Shown piece after piece: positions 56,811-64,000 of a stretch of DNA of 64,000 bases (positions are counted from its first letter, which is position 1; each line of letters begins with the position of its first letter). Under the pieces are notes generated by a model. It was not told the origin of the DNA and did not search any database. It was given only the letters and a program-made list of their open reading frames with translations. The stretch is from Erodium maritimum (Eukaryota > Streptophyta > Magnoliopsida > Geraniales > Geraniaceae): NCBI GenBank assembly GCA_963921825.1, contig OY997592.1, forward strand, positions 18,665,432-18,729,431. Direction: 5' to 3'. Both the position numbers and the translations under genes were made by a program.

Positions 56811-57888
56811 TGATAAAAGACTAACTCAATCGAAAAACCTTTAATACACATCCTTAAACTCTTTTAAAGTAAATGAAACCAATTTAATTCTGACAAAAAA
56901 ATATATCATAATTGTCTTATGCATGGAAGTTCAGATATTGTCACTCCAAATAAGTTTGTTGGGTGGGTATTAGAGATGGAGAAAAAAAACGAACCTGACG
57001 TTTCGAACCCGTTCAAGTCGAATTCGTTTTTTTAATATTTAATATATTCAGCAAAACAACACTAATTATGCAGTCAACATACAAGAATCCCTAAGGATCT
57101 TTGAAAGATACAAACAAATTGAAAAACAATAGATCATAGAGCCGAATCTTGGATTCGAATCCTTAATACACAAATTCCAAATAAAATTAAGGATCCAAAA
57201 TTTCTTTAAAGATCCTAGCGAAGTACATGCTCTTACTAGGAGATGTGAAATCATAAGCAGCTTAAAGATTCATTTAAGGGGAATCTTATGAAGAAACTAG
57301 GCAGTGGTAAAAGTTGATAAATCTGATATTTTAGGGGTTAGATGGGTTGATAAACCTTATATTTTAGGGGTTGGATGGGTTGATATTTTAGGGGTTGATA
57401 AATCCGTCAACATGCAACACTTGTTATAAACGATATGGTGTTCGCTGGAAAAATCAATCAACGTCGGATCTGGATTAAGAATCACGATATTAAAAATATA
57501 TTAAAAAAAGTAAATTATAAAATTAATATAAAATAATTAGTAAAAATTAAACAAAACAAAAATTATTTAATAAAAAGACTTTAAAATATTTATTTAAATA
57601 ATAGAATAATTATGAATTATTTAAATCATTAACTAAGATTTAGTTAAGACATTAATGAAGATGGGTAAAAAAGTCTTCCCATTCCTAAGGAAGTTAATTT
57701 GAAATTTAAAATGGTAAAACAGTCATATCACGTCATTTTATTAGTTTTTGTTAACATATGTCTGTGGCCAAAAGTTAGAGTAACACATTAAATATTTTTA
57801 AACATATATGATAAAAATATATTTAAATCTTCATTTTTTATATACAATTTGAAGTTTAATTTTGTCCAAAATTGAAAAAAAGGTAATA
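56811..57888. other. AT-rich intergenic stretch with short TTAGGGG-type repeats
   Basis: At 57313-57405 the words GATATTTTAGGGGTT and GATGGGTTGATA recur three times. Nothing else is recognised. Confidence 0.5.
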
Positions 57889-57900
57889 AGCATGAGTTCT

Positions 57901-58568
57901 GTCCAATAAGCAGGAAATAACTCCCTATAATCTCTGCTGGGGTATTGTTTTGTTAGGGTTTACTTCGAGCCCTAGCCACCGCATTGTTGGCCCTTTTACG
58001 CCACCAAAGACGTGTCTCCCTCGACCTCCCTCTATTGGATCATCTCTCCTAATGAACTCCACCGTCTCTGAAGCCGTCACCGGCGCGTCCATCTCCCTGG
58101 CCTCAACCGACGCACCCTCCTCGACTCCTCTCTCGATTCTAGATCAGGCTAATCTAGTGAGACTTTTTTTAGTTTATCTGATTTCGTCTTTGTAGGGTTA
58201 ATGACTAGTGCGTAGAGATTCAGAGATTTTTCTTGGGAGGGATCCCTGATTCACATATATCCTCCCAATAAAACCGTCGAGTTCAGGTTCGGTCGCATCT
58301 CACATGGAAACATGTAGCGTTTAGCAATATCTTGAGCAGTACTCGTCAGTTTCGTTCTTTTTCCAACCCCCTTTTGTCTGCCCATGTTGCGATTTCAACG
58401 TAAGTATAACTCTCAAATTTGTAAAAAGAACGGCGAACAAAGCTGCTCACTAGTTAGCCAAGAAGATCGTTTTATGTCTGTTCTTTAGTGGTTAAGGGAT
58501 CTTCCTGATGCACTCCAATGTATTATTCCTCTAATAATAAATACAAGTCGTATCTTTAAATAAAAAAT
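57901..58568 (+). mobile_element. Short plus-strand LINE derivative, 12-bp TSD with one mismatch
   Basis: AGCATGAGTTCT (57889-57900) and AGCATAAGTTCT (58569-58580) flank it. The 5' part (TTAGGGTTTACTTCGAGCC then CGCCACCAAAGACG) is related to the starts of the elements at 46532-47346 and 58700-59470. The 3' end is TTTAAATAAAAAAT. It codes for nothing recognisable. Confidence 0.65.
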
Positions 58569-58699
58569 AGCATAAGTTCTCGAAAACTAAATGAAAATTA
58601 TAATATAGTTATCCCATTTATAATCTAGACATAATAAACTTCAAGAATGAGGTTTACCATTAACTGATAAATATGTAAGTACGGTTGAATAATACGTTT

Positions 58700-59470
58700 T
58701 TAATAATGCTTTCCTCTCTAAACCTTATGAGTAGCTCTCTACCGCAACACCCAAAAGCCATAGTTATGACTATGGTTTTTACCATAGCCTATGCCATGGT
58801 TATGCTTCTCTCCTGCACATATTCTCTTTCTTGCACCTTCCCTACGGATCCTGCAAATGTTTTTTCAGCTAGGGTTCCTTACGAGCCGCCTATAGCCACC
58901 GCGACGTTGACCTTCTCTCGCCACCAACGAAGCGTCTCCCGACCTGTTTCGTTCCCTCCTCTGCAACTCTAGGGGTTTCCGTCTCTGAGGCTGTCGTCCT
59001 TGATGCTGCCACCGCCGTCTCTTATGCACTACCATCTCTAGAGACGTCCCTGAAGCCGAAGCCGGTGCGTCCTTCTCCTTGGCTTCCCCGCCGCAACCGC
59101 CTTCACAACTATGGAGATGGCTGATCGAGAGGGTCCTATTTACTTTGTTTGAGTTTATCTTTGCAGGATCAATGTCTATGGAACAAACAATTATGTATTG
59201 CCTTCCACCACTACTGTTGAAGTCCTTGTCCAGTTTTCGGAATAAGAATTCCAGTACCACCTTCTCAACCCTTGTCTTTCTTCCTTGCCTATTCGACCTC
59301 CCAGCTCAGTGTTAGCTGGCCCACCTATTACCGTCAGGGACGGTTAAAGTATAAAAGGAACTGCGACACTATTGTGTCTTTTGTCTATTCTTCGTGGTCA
59401 GGGATTTATCCCTAAAACACTCAGATGTATTTAAAATAAAATTAATAAATTGCTCCTATCATTCAAAAAA
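58700..59470 (+). mobile_element. Plus-strand sister of the element at 46532-47346
   Basis: The 5' half, including a frame with MAYAMVM/IAYAMVM and FSRHQRS, matches the minus strand of 47054-47340 (for example CTCTCTAAACC, then GCCACCAACGAAGCG). The 3' part (59320-59465) matches the minus strand of 23470-23600 (CTATTACCGTCA, GCGACACTATTGTGTC, TTCTTCGTGGTCAGGGATTTATCCC). The right end is a CAAAAAATAAATAAAT tail. No EN or RT. Confidence 0.68.
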
Positions 59471-59656
59471 TAAATAAATATAATTGGTCCACTCAAAATA
59501 CGAGACCCTATACAAGACTCATCATTCGTAAAACACAGTTTATCCCTAACCCTTCATTATACATGCTCTTAACAAATGGAAGTGACAGAAGACCTCAATC
59601 AACACGTAGAGCAACAGCGGATTACAACAAAAAATAAGTGTTGTCCATGGGGCTCT

Positions 59657-59822
59657 TGTTGGATCTGGGCTCTGAAATGGCCCGTATCCTGATAGCTCGT
59701 TGTTGGATCTGGGCTCTGAAATGGCCCGTATTCTGATAGCTCGTTGTTGGATCCGGGCTCTAAAATGGCCCGTATCCTGATAGCTCGTTGTTGGATTTGG
59801 GCTCTGAAATGGCCCATATAAT
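59657..59822. repeat. 44-bp x 4 minisatellite
   Basis: Units start at 59657, 59701, 59745 and 59789 with TGTTGGATCTGGGCTCTGAA and ATGGCCCGTATCC. Because 44 is not a multiple of three, the repeat is read in all frames, so the overlapping frames here are not genes. Confidence 0.9.
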
Positions 59823-59873
59823 GACTGATGCAAGCCAGAAGCTCAAATAATATGGACAAGATTCGTTTGGTGA

Positions 59874-59878
59874 AAAAT
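59874..59878 (-). terminator. Pol III T5 terminator of tRNA-Val
   Basis: Five T on the minus strand, eight bases after the tRNA 3' end. Confidence 0.8.
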
Positions 59879-59886
59879 GAAAGATT

Positions 59887-59960
59887 TGGCTTCGCCCGGG
59901 TTCGAACCGGAGACCTTCAGTGTGTTAGACTGACGTGATAACCAACTACACCATGAAACC
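59887..59960 (-). tRNA. tRNA-Val(AAC)
   Basis: The 74-nt minus-strand sequence starts GGTTTCATGGTGTAG and ends GGGCGAAGCCA. It folds as a cloverleaf: D arm with GTGTAGTTGGTTATCAC, anticodon stem TCAGT/ACTGA with loop CTAACAC (anticodon AAC), and T arm TCCGG/CCGGG with loop TTCGAAC. No intron. The acceptor stem has an A-C mismatch at 7:66, where G-C is usual. Upstream on the minus strand there is a TATATA stretch about 25 bases away and CAA just before the gene, as in plant tRNA genes; five T follow downstream. Confidence 0.92.
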
Positions 59961-60490
59961 TTGATGACAAGTTTATTGAACTTTATATATAATTTGAATT
60001 TCCAATAGTATGATTCATAACAATCGAAGAAAAGAAACTGTATTTTTGTAACTACTGCTTATAGCCGCAAAGATGCACTACAAAACAATGGAGGGTTTAT
60101 GCGACCTTGACAATTTTTCCAACTCTCACCACCGTAGGGTCACTTTCTATTGTTGCCCGAACTTATTAATCATTTTTTTTCAGACGAACATTTTCTTTAA
60201 CTCGTCAGTTTTTTTTCGTGTATCGACTTACTATTCTTATGCATCAAATTTATTAATCATTGATTTTTGTCATCTGACATGGTCCTCATTTAAGGTGTGA
60301 AGTTTATGTTCATCTTTGGGGTTTTTCGGGTTGAAAGTCTTGTTTTGGAGTTATGTTTCGGTAGCTTGTGGTGGTTTTGTGTTTGAGTAGCGGTGGTGTG
60401 TCATAAGGGTGGAGTGGAATTAGTGTTGGAGTCAGCTTTTTCTGTTAGGGGTACCAATTTTTGTTTACACCGATACATAATATTAAAATA
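59961..60490. other. Intergenic stretch
   Basis: Apart from the tRNA upstream region nothing is recognised. Confidence 0.5.
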
Positions 60491-60497
60491 ATATAAA

Positions 60498-60528
60498 CTA
60501 GGTGGGTGCACCGCGCGTTGCGCGGTGC
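60498..60528 (-). mobile_element. Helitron-like 3' terminus
   Basis: On the minus strand a perfect 9-bp hairpin (GCACCGCGC, loop AAC, GCGCGGTGC; 60528-60508) is followed by six bases and CTAG (60501-60498), then TTT. This fits a Helitron end inserted at a T, with the element body to the right. I could not find the matching TC end, so the length is unknown. Confidence 0.45.
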
Positions 60529-60604
60529 TTGGTGTGAGAATTCGTCGTAGATTAAAAATAAGCGGTGCTTGATGTGAGAACTCATCGTAGATTAAAAGAA
60601 ACAT
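60523..60604. repeat. 41-bp tandem duplication beside the hairpin
   Basis: GCGGTGCTTGGTGTGAGAA and a second, diverged copy with GCGGTGCTTGATGTGAGAA each run into CGTAGATTAAAA. Confidence 0.75.
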
Positions 60605-60861
60605 AGGACATAAAAGATATTTAAGAAGACGTTTTTTATTTCCTCTCAACAATCAGTTCCTTTCCTCTATAGGAATGCTTGGTTCGAGGACCATGGATGT
60701 CCTCAGATAAACCAATCATCGTCATTGATGATAGTGAAACTGAAGGAGGAACTCAGAATGTTGTAGAAAATTCATACCGAAAGTTTCTAATATAGTACCA
60801 GAAGAGGCGGTTAATGAAGGAGATTCAAATTTAAATGGGATAAGCCAATCACCCCTCATTG
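60605..60861. other. Intergenic, possibly Helitron body
   Basis: No gene or repeat recognised. Confidence 0.4.
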
Positions 60862-60870
60862 TTGATTTTA

Positions 60871-61168
60871 GGGGAAACTCCGCTAAACAACAGTTATTTG
60901 ACTTTCATTATCACATCATAACTGTTAACTTCATAATTGTCACGTTGTATCCCCATAGTTGTTTTTTTGCAGAGAATAACGGTAATTTTTTTAAAAAGCA
61001 ACGGTAAATTGACGTTTTTTTACCGTTGATGTCTACAAAATGATACACATTTACAGGTATTATGTGACAGTTTTCGTTAGTCTTCCGTTCTATTCTGAAA
61101 AAAGTTCAACTAACACGTTAGTATGTGAAAACCAAAGTCAAATAACCGTTGTTTAGCGGAGTTTCCCC
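60871..61168. mobile_element. Mutator-type MITE, 298 bp, with 9-bp TSD
   Basis: TTGATTTTA flanks it exactly (60862-60870, 61169-61177). Terminal inverted repeats start GGGGAAACTCCGCTAAAC and stay alike for at least 35 bp, with looser pairing beyond. No frame inside. Its termini differ from those of the MITE at 32581, so it is another family. Confidence 0.88.
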
Positions 61169-61177
61169 TTGATTTTA

Positions 61178-61990
61178 TAGTGACAAAAGACACACAACTT
61201 TGTCTTTTTAGCAAGTATTATAAGAATCAAATCTCATAAGTTATGAAAGTGAAAATTTCAAATATCTCTAAGTAACTTATTGTTACATTTTACTCAAGTA
61301 TGGGTATATGTTTATGAACAATTCATAAACTGCCACTATTTCTTTACACAGGGAATGAAGGGTTGTCACATTTGTCAACAAATATGATATTCTATATGGC
61401 ATAGCTCATGGATATTCATGCAACAAATGAATTTAGATGAATTTAGATAAGATTATAGGTAGAACTTAGAATCCATAGTTATTATTGTATAATTGAATTA
61501 TAAATTTGAGTTGTTAAGTGAATTGATATATTAATATAAAATTATTATTTAGTGTCTTTTAGACTTAGTTTCAATCTCATTATCTTTAAAATATAAGTTT
61601 TTATTCATAACATGTCACATCTCTCTCCTAAAAAAATTCTTTTTATATGGTCAATTTTCTTCTCTTAAATAATCCACTGAATCTATAAATGATTTTTTAT
61701 ATGTAAAGATACATGTCAAAATATAAAATTATAATTTAGTTGAATATATAAAATCTAATTGAAAATAAGTGGATTCAAATAGAGATATATTTGATGATAA
61801 TATGAATGGAGTGTATGACTTGGTTCTTCCAGTTTCATTAACAGGTCGTTTCCATCAAGAAGTCATTTTTCTGCACACAGCACATAAACAGGAGCCTGCA
61901 CATAAAAAAGAGCAAAGTCCAAAATCAAGACCCACACTTGAGTAAAAATGAAGGGCCAAAATAATGCTCACGAAGAAATAAGAATGTTTA
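61178..61990. other. AT-rich intergenic stretch
   Basis: No supported feature. Confidence 0.5.
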
Positions 61991-62186
61991 CTTGGTTTCA
62001 TATTTTCAACTATCTATGTAGGAAAAAAGACTCCATATAGAATTTTGTTAATGTTAGCGATTCAGTTGTGTAGGCCTCGATGAAAGAAAAATATTGACAT
62101 AAGAATGAGGTCGATCGGAGCACAAACGGAGCCGAAATGAGCGATCAAGATTTATAGTTGAAATGTGGAAAAGCTGCTCAACCGGA

Positions 62187-62221
62187 TGACACGTGGAGCT
62201 CTTCGAGCATACCACGTGTCA
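62187..62221. promoter_or_regulatory. Inverted pair of G-box/ABRE motifs
   Basis: TGACACGTGG (62187-62196) and CCACGTGTCA (62212-62221) form perfect 10-bp inverted arms around a 15-bp spacer. Both contain CACGTG, the core bound by plant bZIP and bHLH factors. Confidence 0.6.
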
Positions 62222-63410
62222 CGCTTATCACCTGTGTGATTCGCTGCAGCAGCATGCCACGGTATTATCGTGAGTATTCTCTTATAAGCCATTTGATTTG
62301 TTGACTTCGCCTCAACCGTTCGCTTCCAACTATTGGATGGTTAGCTATACACGTTGACTCGATCTAACACATGACACTGTCAGTCACACGCGTGTTTCCC
62401 TCATTCCGTCCGCGCTTGATCGCTCCAATAACTACTCCTCCCAAATCCTTCTAGGTCGTGTGATTACGAGGCAAAATCTGATTTTTTTGTTATTCTCTGT
62501 ATATAGATGATAAGAGAGATATTTTAGTGAGCTTTTGATATCATATTATTGTAGAGACAATTTAAATTTCAGGCTATTTTTATTTTGTTCTTCTTTTGTT
62601 CTCTTTTGTTCTTGTTTTCTCTTCAAATATAGAGCAAAATATTTCATTTAAGGCCATAGTTTTGAAGATCCAAGGAGGATTCAAGCTTCCATGAGTCTCC
62701 ATCTCCGTCTCTTCATTTTTCATATGTTGAAACTTTGGAGAGTTGGAGATGGTGGGTTAGCAAACTAGAGGAGTTTTTGATTGGGTTTGTCAACCCAATC
62801 CCAGTTCTAATTTCTATCCTTCTCTAGATTTGTTGTAAAGCTATGTTTTTTGGTATGCTTGTATAGAATTTTAAATCCATAACCTTTGATTTGAATTCTT
62901 GGTCATGGGTATTGTGTAAAAGTTGATTTCCTCTACTTTAATGCATGGATAGATGGTTATTTTGGTGTTGGTGATGTTTATGGCATGATTTGGGTTAGTT
63001 GAGCTAAATTAGCGCCCAATTGCTTGTATGTGTATATATATCTATATTTAAGCTACTCGACGTTTATGCATGATTCTCGTACTTTGTGTTCGAATTTTCA
63101 TGTTTTTTAACCCGACTTCATGTGCTAGCTATTTCATCTCTTGGGTCTATATCAAGTTCGAGGTTAGAGTAGGTAAAAATACAAACTTTATGCATTCAAT
63201 GACCTTATCTAGGATTTCCCACATTCACATGTCTTGATTTTCTATTGACGAGATAGAAATATGGTAGAATGTGTTTCTCGATTCTCTTGTGTGTTTCAAG
63301 CCGACCGAACGATTTGGAGATTTTCCATGATTGTTGTGTGCGCTATGTAGATTGATGTTTGGAGCGATCCATGATTTGATCTAGTGTGAGACAAGATTTC
63401 ACTTGTATGG

Positions 63411-63827
63411 GATTTACTTACGCTTGTGTATTACCAGAATATCGTGATTCGATGTTCTATGTAGTTCGCCTTAATTATCGGTGACCATATTTATCGTTGG
63501 CATTCGGTAGTTAGGATGATTGAACTAGGCGTAGCTAAGTAGATTCGTTAAATATTCTAGAGTTTACTTACGCTTGCGTATTACCAGAGTTTCGTTATTC
63601 GTTACCCTATGTAATTCTACTTGATTACCGAAATCATCTTGATCGGTGGTGCTCGGTATTCAAGAAGTGAACTAGGCGTAGCATAGTGAACTATGCTTGT
63701 GTATTACCAGAGTTTCGTGATTCGTTGCTCTATTTAGTTCTCCTTGATTTTCGGTGTTCATCTTTATTGTTGGCATTCGGGAATTAAGAACTGAACTAGG
63801 CGCAGCTAATTAGATTCGTCGAGTGGT
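63411..63827 (+). repeat. Three degenerate tandem repeats of about 130-150 bp
   Basis: Units begin near 63411, 63561 and 63692. Each runs CTTGTGTATTACCAGA, CGTGATTCG, CTATGTAGTT, GATTATCGG, GGCATTCGG and GAACTAGGCGTAGC in order, with many substitutions. Confidence 0.8.
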
Positions 63828-64000
63828 GTATCTATCTCTACATGTGGTAGTTGGTAGCGAGAGTGACATCCATTCGTTGTTGTTATCTCTTATTCGAGTA
63901 TTGTTCGAGCTTTTCTCAAGATTATAGAACTACAACCTATTATTCGTTTCTTTTTTCGATGATTAATGGTTCGCATATAGGTCCTGGAAAAGGTCGTATG

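Larger units (their letters stand above)
61991..64000 (+). repeat. Probable LTR or LTR-like repeat, unresolved
   Basis: A promoter-like part (G-box pair at 62187-62221, TATATAGATGATA near 62505, pyrimidine-rich CTTCTTTTGTTCTC leader at 62580-62620) is followed by a long non-coding stretch with degenerate tandem repeats at 63411-63827 and conserved-looking words such as GAACTAGGCGTAGC. The style resembles Athila/Tat LTRs, but no primer site or LTR end lies in the window. A host gene leader intron is the alternative. Confidence 0.35.

Noticed and set aside
59546-59859. Repetitive peptides in three minus-strand frames
   Set aside because: They come from the 44-bp minisatellite read in each frame.
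62692-62770. Start of a plus-strand protein-coding gene
   Set aside because: The frame after ATG is only about 26 codons long and no exon with a known domain follows in the window.

Overview
This window is nuclear DNA of a flowering plant, most likely a eudicot. It holds Ty3/gypsy and Ty1/copia LTR retrotransposons, L1-like LINE remnants with plant-type ORF1 proteins (RRM or DUF4283), Mutator-like MITEs, a nuclear tRNA-Val, and one intron-rich gene of the plant DUF707 family. I see no bacterial, organellar or CRISPR features. Species cannot be named from the sequence.

Layout. 1-9866: a Tekay/Del-like chromovirus retrotransposon on the + strand, cut by the left window edge. It has 3.4-kb LTRs, a Met-tRNA primer site, no recognisable gag, and a wrecked protease-RT-integrase-chromodomain relic. 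9867-12241: an inverted, partial LTR of a related family. 12242-17199: tandem tRNA-like (SINE-like) units, then two minus-strand copia relics (LTRs 12814-13176 and 16923-17199); the second is interrupted by an ORF1-only LINE retroposon (14122-15914) with a 12-bp target-site duplication (TSD). 18050-21444: a solo gypsy LTR with TSD GAGAC. 21450-25710: LINE ORF1 debris in both orientations.

26289-30717: the DUF707 gene on the minus strand, 13 coding exons that I joined by hand into an uninterrupted 384-residue reading frame, with a probable 5' UTR exon near 32.0 kb. It is the only convincing protein-coding host gene. 32581-34115: a Mutator-type MITE with 9-bp TSD and a foldback region rich in GGTACC.

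34186-59470: mostly LINE material. This includes a head-to-tail LINE duplication, an Athila/Tat-like LTR piece, a nearly full-length ORF2 relic (about 50.0-54.0 kb, minus), and a series of short ORF1-only or ORF-less retroposons with poly-A ends. Several have clear TSDs and several share one 3' block. 59657-59960: a 44-bp x 4 minisatellite and tRNA-Val(AAC). 60498-61168: a Helitron-like terminus and a second 9-bp-TSD MITE. 62-64 kb: probable LTR-type sequence with a G-box palindrome and degenerate tandem repeats.

The mobile elements form nested layers rather than a pathway. The most notable points are a very young LTR element with dead coding capacity, mosaic LTRs that share a 3' half with a conserved hairpin, and a population of ORF1-only LINE derivatives that must have moved using another element's enzymes. 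Similarity calls rest on my reading of translations and motifs; no database search was run.
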